Below, in pieces: positions 24,296 to 33,686 of a stretch of 64,000 bases of DNA (its first letter is position 1; every line of letters starts with the position of its first letter). The translations under genes and the position numbers were made by a program. The notes beneath the pieces were generated by a model. The model did not search any database and was not told the origin of the DNA. It was given only the letters and a program-made list of their open reading frames with translations. Origin of the DNA: Siansivirga zeaxanthinifaciens CC-SAMT-1 (GTDB lineage Bacteria; Bacteroidota; Bacteroidia; Flavobacteriales; Flavobacteriaceae). The stretch spans positions 1,484,001 to 1,548,000 of the forward strand of contig NZ_CP007202.1 of the NCBI RefSeq assembly GCF_000941055.1, in the 5' to 3' direction.

Positions 24296-24886
24296 TGCAA
24301 TAATTCTAAATGTTAAATTAATTCTGGGCGTAACCTGTTTTTTAGTTTTAGGAATTTGATGTAACCAAAAGTGTTGCGTTTCGCCTTTCATTAAAAGTAA
24401 ACTTCCATGGTGTAGTGTTAGCTTTAATTTTTTAGATGCATCATATTTATGTTTAAAATGAAAAATGCGCTCTTCTCCAAAGGTAACAGAGGCAATCGTT
24501 GGGTTTTTTCCTAATTCTTTTTCGTCGTCGGCATGCCATCCATTACTATCTTGTCCGCTTCTGTAAAGATTTGCTAAACAGCTTGTAAATTCTGTTTTTA
24601 ATTGGTTTTCAATGGTTTTTTTTATTTCTAAAATAGCTCCATCAAAAGGATTTGGAGTCATTATTATATTACTGTAGCTGTAAGTTTTAGAATTTGTTGC
24701 ATAAAAAGCCGTTAATCTGGGTTGTAAATGGGTCTTACCAAATACAGTAATATAATCTTGTTGCCAGTTTATATTTTTTAATAATGAATCAAAGTACGCA
24801 TTAGATTCGTTTTGTGTAAAAAAGTTTTTGAAATAAAGCACTTCTGCATTTTTCATGTTCAACTTTTCAAAGGGTCTTAAAGTCAT
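24293..24886 (-). CDS. AlkB-like 2-oxoglutarate/Fe(II) dioxygenase
   Basis: A 197-residue DNA/RNA demethylase-like enzyme. It has the Fe ligands H and D in NGWHADDE and a second H in FWLHQIPK, and the 2-oxoglutarate-binding Arg residues in TPRINLTFR. The substrate-side stretch IASVTFGEERIFHFKHK is typical of ALKBH2/3-like bacterial members, which repair 1-meA and 3-meC by oxidative demethylation. It lies 4 bp downstream of the DoxX gene, suggesting one transcript. An alternative start is the Met at residue 11. Confidence 0.92.
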   Translation of the reverse strand: MTLRPFEKLNMKNAEVLYFKNFFTQNESNAYFDSLLKNINWQQDYITVFGKTHLQPRLTAFYATNSKTYSYSNIIMTPNPFDGAILEIKKTIENQLKTEFTSCLANLYRSGQDSNGWHADDEKELGKNPTIASVTFGEERIFHFKHKYDASKKLKLTLHHGSLLLMKGETQHFWLHQIPKTKKQVTPRINLTFRIIA

Positions 24887-24890
24887 GATT

Positions 24891-25250
24891 TTAAATTGAT
24901 AAATACGAGTAAGCCCAGTAAATTAAAATAAATTGGATAGGAATTCTTAAAATTAATAACCACATAGGTAAACCTGCTGAGGCTTTTTTATTAGTAATCA
25001 TGTAAACATGCACAAGTAAAAAAACTAACAACATGAGTATAATAAAAACGATGGAAATATTTTTCAAGGCAGGGATACAAACACAAATACCCAATATAAT
25101 CTCAATGAAACCACTCAAATAAACTATTAATTTATGATACGGTAAATAATTTGGAATGATTCGCAAATAGACTTTAGGTTTTATAAAATGGAATAGTCCA
25201 GCTAAAACATAAATAAAACTCATTAAATATAAATGCCAAGGATAATACAC
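24891..25250 (-). CDS. DoxX-family membrane protein
   Basis: A 119-residue integral membrane protein with four hydrophobic segments (LYLMSFIYVLAGLFHFI; LIVYLSGFIEIILGICVCI; ISIVFIILMLLVFLLVHVYMI; WLLILRIPIQFILIYWAY). The pattern and length fit the DoxX/DUF4267-like family, whose role in the cell is not settled. It is coded just upstream of alkB. The Met at residue 10 is a possible alternative start. Confidence 0.82.
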   Translation of the reverse strand: MYYPWHLYLMSFIYVLAGLFHFIKPKVYLRIIPNYLPYHKLIVYLSGFIEIILGICVCIPALKNISIVFIILMLLVFLLVHVYMITNKKASAGLPMWLLILRIPIQFILIYWAYSYLSI

Positions 25251-25294
25251 GTGTAAAAATTTTATTTTCTAAATTAGCATAATTAGTTATGTAT

Positions 25295-25960
25295 ATGAAA
25301 TTTTACAGTCTTTTTTTATTTCTGTTCTTTGGAAATATTTTAAACGCCCAATTACCTGAAGGTTTTGTGTATGCCCATGAAATAATTCCAGATTTAGAAG
25401 TAGAATTACGATATTTTTCAACCAATAATTTTGTTGGAAAACCAATTGAAGGCTATCATGCAAACCGACTTATTCTAACAAAAAATGCTGCGATTGCTTT
25501 AAAAAAAGTTCAAGACGAATTAGAAGATATCAATCTTTGTTTAAAAGTGTATGATGGTTACCGACCACAAACCGCCGTTAATCACTTTATTGTTTGGGCA
25601 CGCGATTTAAATGATACTATAAAAAAATCTGAATTTTATCCCAACGTACCCAAACGTAATCTGTTTTTAGAGGAATATATTGCAACACGATCTGGACATA
25701 GCAAAGGCAGCACCATCGATTTAACCATTATAGATGGTAATACGGGGAAGCCTTTAGATATGGGCAGTCCTTATGATTTTTTTGGAGAAGCATCCTGGGT
25801 TAATTATTCAGGAATTACAGATATACAGAAAAAGAACAGACAGTTACTAAAAAGTATTATGGCAAAGCACGGGTTTAGAAATTACCCAAAAGAGTGGTGG
25901 CATTTTACTTTAATAAATGAGCCGTTTCCTCAAACTTTTTTCGATTTTCCAGTTAAATAA
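25295..25960 (+). CDS. D-alanyl-D-alanine dipeptidase (VanX/DdpX-like, M15D)
   Basis: I prefer the second ATG at 25295 (MKFYSLF) over 25289; both give a Sec signal ending near LNAQ. The product, about 221 residues, cleaves D-Ala-D-Ala. Zinc and catalytic residues are visible: YDGYRPQ (Arg), SGHSKGSTIDLT (His and Asp) and KEWWHFTL (Glu and His). With a signal peptide it acts in the periplasm, probably in peptidoglycan recycling rather than vancomycin resistance; no vanHA genes are near. Its last 8 bases overlap the convergent gene. Confidence 0.93.
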   Translation: MKFYSLFLFLFFGNILNAQLPEGFVYAHEIIPDLEVELRYFSTNNFVGKPIEGYHANRLILTKNAAIALKKVQDELEDINLCLKVYDGYRPQTAVNHFIVWARDLNDTIKKSEFYPNVPKRNLFLEEYIATRSGHSKGSTIDLTIIDGNTGKPLDMGSPYDFFGEASWVNYSGITDIQKKNRQLLKSIMAKHGFRNYPKEWWHFTLINEPFPQTFFDFPVK

Positions 25961-26870
25961 CATTGCGTTTGGCGCGCATTTGTTTGATGGTTAGCGTACT
26001 TCCATCATGACTCCATCCTGGGGGACCAAAAGCATACATGAACTTGTGATACGGGTTGGAACTTTTTTTCATATCGTTCCAAATATCTTTGTATTCATGT
26101 GTTAATATGATTAGCGGGTTGTAAGAATCTGGTGGTTTAGTAACACCGTATTCAATAGCTATATCTTCATCCAGTTCTTTCCAAGTACCAAAAATTTTAT
26201 CGAACATATTTAGAAAACCACCATGGTTTTTATCCATATATTCCAGATTTTTTGCATGATGAACTTGATGCATGGTATGTGTATTAAATACTTTTTCGAT
26301 AATTCCCATTTTGGGAATATAAGCCGAATGTAATTGAAACTGCCAAAGCGCCTCGATGCCCAGACATACAATAACCATTTCTGGTGGAAATCCTATGGCG
26401 GGAAGCCACATATAAAATAAAGGCTTATATAAAATTGTAAACCAACCATTTCTAACAGCGGTTCCTAGATTAAAATTTTCTGAAGAATGATGCACAATAT
26501 GGGCTGCCCATAAAAAGCGTATCATATGATTTTGTCTGTGAAACCAATAATAGGTGAAATCGTCTAAAAACTGACAAAGAATCCAGACCGGCCAAGAATA
26601 CCCAAAAGATTGCCACCCCAGAACATTCATGCGAACGCCATCGACTATTGGATTGCACAATTCGTACAAATAATTAAAAATAATTATTGCTGAAATTGTT
26701 TTAATTAACGGTGACAGAACAACAGATCCAATACCCATTATTAAACTGGAAGTTAAATCTTTCCAACAATAAAGTTTTTTATGATTGTGGGTCTTGCTAT
26801 AAGTAAGTTCAACTAAAATAAGTCCTAGAAAACAAGGTATGCCATATACTAACGGATTTGTAAAATTCAT
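25953..26870 (-). CDS. Sterol desaturase / fatty acid hydroxylase family protein
   Basis: A 305-residue membrane protein with the di-iron histidine clusters of the superfamily: HRQNH, HIVHH and, further on, HTMHQVHHAKN. Hydrophobic segments flank them. The closest style is that of the bacterial sterol desaturase-family or alkylglycerol-monooxygenase-like proteins; the substrate cannot be told. Single gene, convergent with the dipeptidase. Confidence 0.88.
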   Translation of the reverse strand: MNFTNPLVYGIPCFLGLILVELTYSKTHNHKKLYCWKDLTSSLIMGIGSVVLSPLIKTISAIIIFNYLYELCNPIVDGVRMNVLGWQSFGYSWPVWILCQFLDDFTYYWFHRQNHMIRFLWAAHIVHHSSENFNLGTAVRNGWFTILYKPLFYMWLPAIGFPPEMVIVCLGIEALWQFQLHSAYIPKMGIIEKVFNTHTMHQVHHAKNLEYMDKNHGGFLNMFDKIFGTWKELDEDIAIEYGVTKPPDSYNPLIILTHEYKDIWNDMKKSSNPYHKFMYAFGPPGWSHDGSTLTIKQMRAKRNVI

Positions 26871-26970
26871 TTAATAATAAAATTTTAAATGCGTTAGTGT
26901 GTGTGGGAGTAAATCGATAATTATAAAGTTTTTCCCAAGTTACTGATAAAAAGACCAATTTTCAAATGAA

Positions 26971-28212
26971 TTAGTACCAACGTTTCTTTTTCTTTTTAGA
27001 ACCTTCGCTTTTTCTACCTTTTTTGTGTTTACTTCCCGTTTTTTTCGATTTATGAATTTCAGGTTTTGCTTTAGGATCTAAAGGGTAGGGGTGCTCGTTA
27101 ATCACATCGAGTTGTAATTGAATAAGTTGTTGTATGGCTTGTACATAGGCTTTTTCATCGGCAGAACAAAAGGAATATGATGTACCAGACTTACCTGCTC
27201 TGGCAGTTCTTCCTATTCTATGAACATAGGTTTCTGGTACGTTTGGTAAATCGAAATTTATAACTGCATCCAATTCGTTAATATCAATACCACGAGCGGC
27301 AACATCTGTAGCTATTAAAATATTAACATAGCCATTTTTAAATTTATTTAAAGCCTCTTGTCTTAGATGCTGACTTTTGTCTCCGTGGATGCTTTCAACC
27401 TTATAGCCATTTTTTATAAGTGTTTGTTCCAGCTTGTCTACTCCAAATTTTGTACGTCTAAATATTAAAATACTTCCTTTAATAGTGTTTCTAAGTAAAT
27501 GCAAACACAATTCAATTTTATTTTTTTTAGGAACGTAATATAAAACTTGATTGATGTTTTTTGATGTTGAAGAATTAGCTGCTACCTCAATACGCTCGGG
27601 CGATGTTAGAATGGTATTAGCCAATTGTTCAACTTTAAACGGTATGGTTGCCGAAAACAATAAAATTTGTTTTTCTCTGGTACACAAACGCTCAATTTTT
27701 TTAACATCGTCAATAAAACCCATGTCTAACATTAAGTCGGCTTCATCGAGCACTAAGGTTTCAACATAATCTAAATTGATAATGTCTTGTTTGTGTAAAT
27801 CGAGTAAGCGACCAGGTGTAGCAATTAAAATATCGACACCTTTATTTAAAACATCAATTTGAGGTTCAATAGAAGTGCCTCCAAAAACCACAGTTGTTCT
27901 TAAATTAGTGTATGTGCTATAAGTTTTAAAATTTTCATTTATTTGCACTGCTAATTCTCTTGTAGGACTAACAATTAAAGCTTTTATTTTTTTTCCTTTT
28001 TTTGGCGCATCTTGATTATCAAAAAGCTTTTGTAAAATAGGTAAAGCAAAAGCCGCTGTTTTTCCGGTACCTGTTTGTGCAGATACAATAACGTCATTAC
28101 CTTCTAAAACAACAGGGATTGTTTTTTCTTGTACCAAAGTGGGGTTGTCGTAACCTGCTTCTGCTACGGCTCTTAATATAGGCTTGTTTAATTGTAAGTC
28201 TTTAAACGACAT
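26971..28212 (-). CDS. DEAD-box ATP-dependent RNA helicase (RhlE-like)
   Basis: I use the Met at 28212 (MSFKDLQ). The roughly 413-residue protein contains the Q motif (LQLNKPILRAVAEAGYDNPTLVQ), Walker A AQTGTGKT, PTRELA, DEAD in VLDEADLMLDMGF, SAT in LFSATIP, ARGID and HRIGRTARAG. It ends in a Lys/Arg-rich tail that probably binds RNA. Such helicases unwind structured RNA in ribosome assembly and cold adaptation. A 126-residue gene follows upstream on the same strand. Confidence 0.95.
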   Translation of the reverse strand: MSFKDLQLNKPILRAVAEAGYDNPTLVQEKTIPVVLEGNDVIVSAQTGTGKTAAFALPILQKLFDNQDAPKKGKKIKALIVSPTRELAVQINENFKTYSTYTNLRTTVVFGGTSIEPQIDVLNKGVDILIATPGRLLDLHKQDIINLDYVETLVLDEADLMLDMGFIDDVKKIERLCTREKQILLFSATIPFKVEQLANTILTSPERIEVAANSSTSKNINQVLYYVPKKNKIELCLHLLRNTIKGSILIFRRTKFGVDKLEQTLIKNGYKVESIHGDKSQHLRQEALNKFKNGYVNILIATDVAARGIDINELDAVINFDLPNVPETYVHRIGRTARAGKSGTSYSFCSADEKAYVQAIQQLIQLQLDVINEHPYPLDPKAKPEIHKSKKTGSKHKKGRKSEGSKKKKKRWY

Positions 28213-28245
28213 AATCATGTTTTATCTCGCAAAGATAAGGGAATT

Positions 28246-28626
28246 TTAAATGAGGATTTTTTTTATTTTAAGAGCATTCCATTCGGCATCAACAGGAAAA
28301 AGTTTTGTAGGCTTTAAACGGTAATCTCCAAGGAAATCCCAATCAAATTCTATATGAAGTTTAGAAAACTCGCTTATGGAGGTTTCGTTGGGATAAAAAA
28401 CCCATAAAATAGAGTTGTCCATAAGTCTGGGAAAGAGCGTTGACATTTGGTTTACAAAATCTTCTTTTGTGTCGACAAAAACTAATGCACATTCTACATA
28501 GGATGTTGTAACAATAGATTCGGAATGGTCAACTTCATTAAAAACATTCAAAAAAGAGTCTGGTTTATTTAAAATATAAACGTCTTTATAATTTTGGAGT
28601 TTTAATCTTTTGCAAATAGTATTCAT
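28246..28626 (-). CDS. Unrecognised small protein, possibly DUF3052-like
   Basis: A 126-residue cytoplasmic protein (ICKRLKLQNYKDVYILNKP at the start; SILWVFYPNETSIS; DWDFLGDYRLKPTKLFPVDAEWNALKIKK at the end). The end resembles DUF3052-type proteins, in which a W-ALK motif closes the chain, but this is uncertain. It lies 33 bp upstream of the helicase gene on the same strand and could be co-transcribed. Confidence 0.65.
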   Translation of the reverse strand: MNTICKRLKLQNYKDVYILNKPDSFLNVFNEVDHSESIVTTSYVECALVFVDTKEDFVNQMSTLFPRLMDNSILWVFYPNETSISEFSKLHIEFDWDFLGDYRLKPTKLFPVDAEWNALKIKKILI

Positions 28627-28677
28627 ACCTAAATATACAAAAAAAATTATTCAATGTTATGAATAAAATTTGAAGCT

Positions 28678-29328
28678 TTATTGATTGTAATTGATTAAAT
28701 CTATGCGTTTTTTAATAGGAATGGCCTCATTATGCTCAATTTTAGAAAGAAGATTTTGGTCTTTGTTTTTAGCATAAATTAATTCTGTTAATTCAGAAAC
28801 AGTTAAACTATTTTTTGCAGTTTCTATTAAATTAAATGTATCTCCAACCGATACATAACCCGCTTCAATTACACGTAAATAAGTGCCAGGTCTTCCACGT
28901 TTAATAAACTGTTTCAAAACGTGCTGAGACCCAAATTTATATCCGAATTTAAAACAGGGTTCTCTTGGTTGGGTTATTTCAACTAAAGCAGAACCTAATT
29001 TGTATATATTACCAACAAGAACTTTGGTTTCATCAAACCCTTTTACAGTTAGGTTTTCGCCAAACATGCCATAATCCCATTCTAAATGTGGGTATAAATT
29101 TTTCCAATACGGATAACAATCTTCCGAAAACATATAGCATGCTTTAAAGGCATCTCCATGCGCCTCTTTATCACTTACTTCATCTCCAACAACTCCATTT
29201 TTACTCAAGTAAATGGGTTTTTTGGTTGGTTTTTTATAAATACCCGTAGTAATTTGTTCGCCCATCCAATTGAAAGTTGTTGGTTGGGCAATATTTGTTG
29301 AAATAATTTGCATGGTTTTGTTATTCAA
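28678..29328 (-). CDS. MOSC-domain protein (YiiM-like)
   Basis: A 216-residue protein. The MOSC core is visible in VVGDEVSDKEAHGDAFKACYMFSEDCYPYW, YGMFGENLTVKGFDE and ALVEITQPREPCFKFG, with the conserved Cys that carries sulfur in related molybdenum-cofactor sulfurases. YiiM-type proteins reduce N-hydroxylated compounds with the Mo cofactor. A C-terminal helical extension follows. The start may be the Met at residue 6. Confidence 0.9.
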   Translation of the reverse strand: MNNKTMQIISTNIAQPTTFNWMGEQITTGIYKKPTKKPIYLSKNGVVGDEVSDKEAHGDAFKACYMFSEDCYPYWKNLYPHLEWDYGMFGENLTVKGFDETKVLVGNIYKLGSALVEITQPREPCFKFGYKFGSQHVLKQFIKRGRPGTYLRVIEAGYVSVGDTFNLIETAKNSLTVSELTELIYAKNKDQNLLSKIEHNEAIPIKKRIDLINYNQ

Positions 29329-29409
29329 TCTTAAAATAAGCAGTATTAAAGATAGATATAAAATATTAATTTTTTAACGTGTTGTGTGATTAGTAAAGGT
29401 TTTAAAAAC

Positions 29410-29437
29410 AAAAAGCATCCTCATTGAAGATGCTTTT
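29410..29437 (-). terminator. Terminator after the FKBP gene
   Basis: AAAAGCATC / GATGCTTTT with a 9-nt loop just past the FKBP stop, with an A-run on the plus side giving U-rich RNA on the minus strand. Confidence 0.75.
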
Positions 29438-29459
29438 AAAATTTAAATTTCAAATAAGT

Positions 29460-30290
29460 TTAATTAACTTTTATAAGGTTTACATCAAATAATAAAACAG
29501 AACCACCCGGGATGGTAAAATAATCTAAATTGCCGTAGCCCAAATGTGCGGGTACTATTAGTGTACCACTACCGCCTTCTTTAAAGTACGTAATACCTTC
29601 TGTCCAGCCCTCAATAACTTCATTTAAATTAAAAGAAATACCATTGGTATTGCTCTGGTCGAAAACAGTCCCATTTAAAAAAGTGCCTTTATAAGCAACA
29701 GTTACGTTATCTGTTTTTGTTGGTTGAGCTCCCGTGCCAGCTTCATCAATAATATAGTATAAACCTGTACTGCTTTTTTCGGCAACTAAATTTTTATCGC
29801 TTAAATACGATTGTATCTGGGCATCGTTTTCGGTAACATAATTTACATATATTAATTCAATATCGAAAATAATAACAGAGCCGCCTGGTATTTTGCCATT
29901 TTTTTTACCACCATAAGCCAAATGCGAAGGAATTAGCAGTTTTCCTTTGCCGCCTTCTTTAAAAAGGCTAATACCTTCTGCCCATCCTGGAATAAGATTT
30001 TGAAGAATCGGAAACGACAATCCGGTCTGGCTTTCGTCGAATATAGTGCCATTTGTTAAATAGCCTTTGTAAGCAACTTTTACTCTGTCTGTAAATGTTG
30101 CTTGTGCTCCAGTACCTTGCTCGTCAATAATATAATACAATCCAGAAGTGGTTTTTTGAGCTTGTAAATTATTTGCAGCTAAATAAGCTTGTATTTCTTC
30201 GTCGTTTTGAGTTCTATAATCTATATCAGCATTGTCTTTGCTGCAGGATACAAATAAAATTAGTGTAGCAATAAAAAGTAATTTTTTCAT
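29460..30290 (-). CDS. Lipoprotein with two FKBP-type peptidyl-prolyl isomerase domains
   Basis: A 276-residue lipoprotein (ILFVSC lipobox). Two FKBP domains in tandem are plain: the first around residues 45-148 (VKVAYKGYLTNGTIFDES...AYGGKKNGKIPGGSVIIFDIELI), the second around 168-275 (VTVAYKGTFLNGTVFDQS...GYGNLDYFTIPGGSVLLFDVNLI). Each is preceded by a copy of an IQ.YL...NL.A.K...GLYYIIDEQGTGAQ segment, showing an internal duplication. It helps folding of envelope proteins. Similar lipoproteins are common beside gliding genes in flavobacteria. Confidence 0.95.
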   Translation of the reverse strand: MKKLLFIATLILFVSCSKDNADIDYRTQNDEEIQAYLAANNLQAQKTTSGLYYIIDEQGTGAQATFTDRVKVAYKGYLTNGTIFDESQTGLSFPILQNLIPGWAEGISLFKEGGKGKLLIPSHLAYGGKKNGKIPGGSVIIFDIELIYVNYVTENDAQIQSYLSDKNLVAEKSSTGLYYIIDEAGTGAQPTKTDNVTVAYKGTFLNGTVFDQSNTNGISFNLNEVIEGWTEGITYFKEGGSGTLIVPAHLGYGNLDYFTIPGGSVLLFDVNLIKVN

Positions 30291-30395
30291 AATATGTATT
30301 AATGAATTTTTTAAAAGGTAAATATAGTAAGCGCCAATGAAATGATTGGTTTTTTATGTTTTTTTTAAGTTGAAAACTTCCCGATAAAAGGGTTT

Positions 30396-31355
30396 TTAAT
30401 TTTGTAATTTTTTTTCGTTGTTTAAAATTTCGCTTACTGTTGCTTGGTATTTTCTTGGGTTTGTAGCTTTTTTTATGGCTTTATAAGTTTTTTGCGGATT
30501 GGAACACGACTGTGAAAAGAATTCCCAAAAACCTAACATTTTCATTTTAATTGGCGTAGGTCCAGAAAGATATTCGTCGTATTGTTTGTAAATTGTATTA
30601 TGGAATTCTTCAAAAATGTCCCAACGATTTTTAGGATATTCGGTGGTGTCGTTTTTTATCATTTGAGGTAAAAACGGATCGGCAATTAACCCCCTATCAA
30701 TCATATAATGGTCGATACTAGGAAATAGATTTTGAAAGGTTTTAAACGCCGAAACACTGGTAATATCTCCATTGTAATAGAGTTTGTGTTTAGTGGCTCC
30801 TATACATTTTTCGAACGCCTCTAAATCTACCGGGCCTTTGTAAAGTTGCTTGCCAATTCGGGCATGAATAGCAATGTTTTTAAGCGGATAGGCATCTAAA
30901 ATTGGAAAAACATCTAGTATTTCTTCGGCATTTTCGTAACCCATTCGCATTTTCATAGAAACTAAAATATCGGTTTCGGTATGAGCTCTTTTTAGAATGG
31001 TGTCAATTTTTGAAGGCTGACAAATAAGTCCAGAACCCATGCCAGATTTAGCAACCATAGGGTAAGGACAGCCTAAATTCCAGTTCAATTCTTTATAGCC
31101 TAAACTTTGTACATATTTGGCAACAAATAAAAACTCGTCGGCATCGTTGGTAATTACCTGCGGTATCACCTCTAAGGTGGTGTTGTTTTCTAAAAGTAAA
31201 TCGTTTTGATACGAAGTTTTTATTTTAAACTGTCCGTTTAAACGAATATAAGGCGAATAAAACGTATCAATCCCTCCAAAATATTCTTGAAACGCATTGC
31301 GAAATCTGAAATCGGTAAAGCCTTGAAGTGGTGACGAAAGTAAGGTAAATGCCAT
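30396..31355 (-). CDS. dus: tRNA-dihydrouridine synthase
   Basis: A 319-residue TIM-barrel flavoenzyme reducing uridines in tRNA. Motifs: SPLQGFTDFRFRNAF, NWNLGCPYPMVAKSGMGSGL (Cys acid), HARIGKQLYKGPVD, LYYNGDITS and IDRGLIADPF. The length fits DusC-type members. A short helical C-terminus follows the barrel. It lies 84 bp from the radical SAM gene on the same strand. Confidence 0.94.
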   Translation of the reverse strand: MAFTLLSSPLQGFTDFRFRNAFQEYFGGIDTFYSPYIRLNGQFKIKTSYQNDLLLENNTTLEVIPQVITNDADEFLFVAKYVQSLGYKELNWNLGCPYPMVAKSGMGSGLICQPSKIDTILKRAHTETDILVSMKMRMGYENAEEILDVFPILDAYPLKNIAIHARIGKQLYKGPVDLEAFEKCIGATKHKLYYNGDITSVSAFKTFQNLFPSIDHYMIDRGLIADPFLPQMIKNDTTEYPKNRWDIFEEFHNTIYKQYDEYLSGPTPIKMKMLGFWEFFSQSCSNPQKTYKAIKKATNPRKYQATVSEILNNEKKLQN

Positions 31356-31438
31356 TTAAAAATTTTGATGGTCAAAGATAGTTATAACTTTTTTTGAAAT
31401 ACGATTTAGTTGAGGTTAAACCTAATTTTAAAAATGAT

Positions 31439-33664
31439 TTATAACACTAACAATCCGTACGCTCGTAATGTATTTATAGGTTTCGAGAACCAGAATAATT
31501 CGAAATCTTCAAAACTGGTTTCGAAATTTTTTTTCAATTGAGAAAAAGAGATTAATGATTCGTTTTGAACACCCAAGCTTTCTAATTGTTCGATAAGCCA
31601 AGTGCCTTTATCTTTTTCGGTAGTAATACTAAAAGTTTCGGTTGTTGTATGAAATGATAATTGAAGCGAATATCGCGTTTTGCCTCTTTTAGTTTTAGAA
31701 AATTCTTTAACCGTTGGTTTTGAACCCAACCAAACAATTTTAGCTGTTGGTTTTATTTGGAAATCGGTTGGAGTTTCTAAACAATTGTAGATATAATCTG
31801 GATGAATACTGGTATTAGGTATTTTAAAATCGAACCATTCTTGCAATGGTAGTTCAAACCCAATGCCGTGCATGTAATTAAAAAGCGATTTTTTTAAACC
31901 AAAACTAAATTGGTTATGGTCGATACCTGTTTGGTCTGTGAACTCAACATCGTTGTTTGCAAATGTTATGTTTTTATAGTTGGGCGTGATATGATAATCG
32001 TTTGGATTTAAACCAACGGGACTATGGGCTGTTAGAGCAAACTGATGCCAAAAACCAGATTGTAAAATACCAATTTCAAAAAGTTGACGCACCATTTCTA
32101 AACTATCGATGGTTTCTTTTACGGTTTGAGTAGGGTATCCATACATTAAATAGGCATGAACCATCATGTTGGCTTCAGTAAAATTTCTGGTAACCTGGGC
32201 GACTTGCTCGACGGTTACGCCTTTATCGATAAGTTTTAATAATCTATCGGAAGCTACTTCCAAGCCACCCGAAACGGCTATACAACCCGAAGCTTTTAAT
32301 AGCACACAAAGATCTTTTGTGAAGTTTTTTTCAAACCTAATATTGGTCCACCAAGTAACAGTTAATTGGCGTTTTATAATTTCTAAAGCCAGCGCTTTCA
32401 TTAACGATGGTGGTGCAGCTTCATCTACAAAATGAAACCCCGTTTCGCCTGTTTGCGCTATAAGCTGTTCCATGCGGTCTACCAAAAGTTTGGCAGCTAC
32501 AGGTTCGTAAATTTTTATATAATCTAATGAAATATCGCAAAATGTACATTTCCCCCAATAGCAACCATGTGCCATGGTGAGTTTGTTCCATCGGCCATCA
32601 CTCCAAAGACTATGCATGGGGTTGGCTATTTCAATAACCGAAATGTAATGCTCTAATTTTAAATCGGAGTAATCGGGTGTGCCAACTTCATTTTGTTTGT
32701 AATCGGGTCTTGTAGAGTTATTTTTATAAACAACTTCTTCATTTTCTAAAACAAAGGTACGTTTAAATTCAGTAGAGTTATTTTGATTGCGCTCAGTGTG
32801 ACAGACATGTTTGTAAAGTAATTCAATAGGCAATTCGCCATCATCTAGAGTTATAAAATCAAAAAAATCAAACACTCTCTTGTCTGTAACAGAGCGTAAT
32901 TCGGTATTTGGGAATCCGCCACCCATGGCAATTTTAATGTCAGGATGATTTGTTTTTATTTGTTTTGCACATCGAAACGCACTGTATAAATTACCAGGGA
33001 AAGGCACCGAAAAACAAACCAATTTGGGTTTTACAGTATGTAGTTTTTCTTCAAGAATGTTTAAAGTGATACTATCAATATACGTGGGTTCTTCCAGTAA
33101 ATTATTATAAAGTTCGTCGAAACTATTGGCGCTTTGTCCCAGACGCTCGGCATAACGACTAAAACCAAAATTAGGATCGATGCATTCAATTATAAAATCA
33201 GATAAATCTTCTAGATATAAAGTTGCTAAATGCTTGGCTTTATCCTGCATGCCCATCGTGCCAAAAGCCCATTCTAAATCGTCTAACTGGTTAAATCGGC
33301 TTGCCTGAGGCAAAAAATTAGCAGTGAAAATTTGTCTGGCAAAGCTTGGTTTTTTTCCTTGAAGGAAAGCAATAACATCGTTTAAGTGTTGTAAATAATT
33401 ATCTTTTAAGGCGAAAATACGATGGCAATTTTCTGAAATAATGGTTTTATTTTCAAAAGCTATTTCAAAAATTTCTTTAAATGTTTCTTTAGAAAACAAT
33501 TCAAGAATAACCTCGATGCCCAAATCCATTTGAAACGAACTAATTTGTTTCGTATTTAAAAACCCTTTTAAATACATGGTTGCAGGATACGGAGTATTTA
33601 ATTGGGTAAATGGTGGCGTTATAAGTAGTAGGTCTTTCAAAATGCTATAAAATAATTGTAGCAA
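31439..33664 (-). CDS. B12-binding-domain radical SAM protein
   Basis: A 741-residue protein. The N-terminal third carries a cobalamin-binding-like Rossmann region (DLLLITPPFTQLNTPYPAT; KLVCFSVPFPGNLYSAF; IKIAMGGGFPN). The radical SAM cluster Cys residues are in GCYWGKCTFCD, followed by a TIM-barrel half (GFHFVDEAAPPSLM; GLEVASDRLLKLIDKG; AYLMYGYPTQT). Such proteins methylate or rearrange unactivated carbons; the substrate is unknown. Close relatives occur in Bacteroidetes next to YkgJ-like Cys-cluster genes, as here (33687-34298). Confidence 0.9.
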   Translation of the reverse strand: MLQLFYSILKDLLLITPPFTQLNTPYPATMYLKGFLNTKQISSFQMDLGIEVILELFSKETFKEIFEIAFENKTIISENCHRIFALKDNYLQHLNDVIAFLQGKKPSFARQIFTANFLPQASRFNQLDDLEWAFGTMGMQDKAKHLATLYLEDLSDFIIECIDPNFGFSRYAERLGQSANSFDELYNNLLEEPTYIDSITLNILEEKLHTVKPKLVCFSVPFPGNLYSAFRCAKQIKTNHPDIKIAMGGGFPNTELRSVTDKRVFDFFDFITLDDGELPIELLYKHVCHTERNQNNSTEFKRTFVLENEEVVYKNNSTRPDYKQNEVGTPDYSDLKLEHYISVIEIANPMHSLWSDGRWNKLTMAHGCYWGKCTFCDISLDYIKIYEPVAAKLLVDRMEQLIAQTGETGFHFVDEAAPPSLMKALALEIIKRQLTVTWWTNIRFEKNFTKDLCVLLKASGCIAVSGGLEVASDRLLKLIDKGVTVEQVAQVTRNFTEANMMVHAYLMYGYPTQTVKETIDSLEMVRQLFEIGILQSGFWHQFALTAHSPVGLNPNDYHITPNYKNITFANNDVEFTDQTGIDHNQFSFGLKKSLFNYMHGIGFELPLQEWFDFKIPNTSIHPDYIYNCLETPTDFQIKPTAKIVWLGSKPTVKEFSKTKRGKTRYSLQLSFHTTTETFSITTEKDKGTWLIEQLESLGVQNESLISFSQLKKNFETSFEDFELFWFSKPINTLRAYGLLVL

Positions 33665-33686
33665 ATATAGTTTAAAAGCGGCTTTT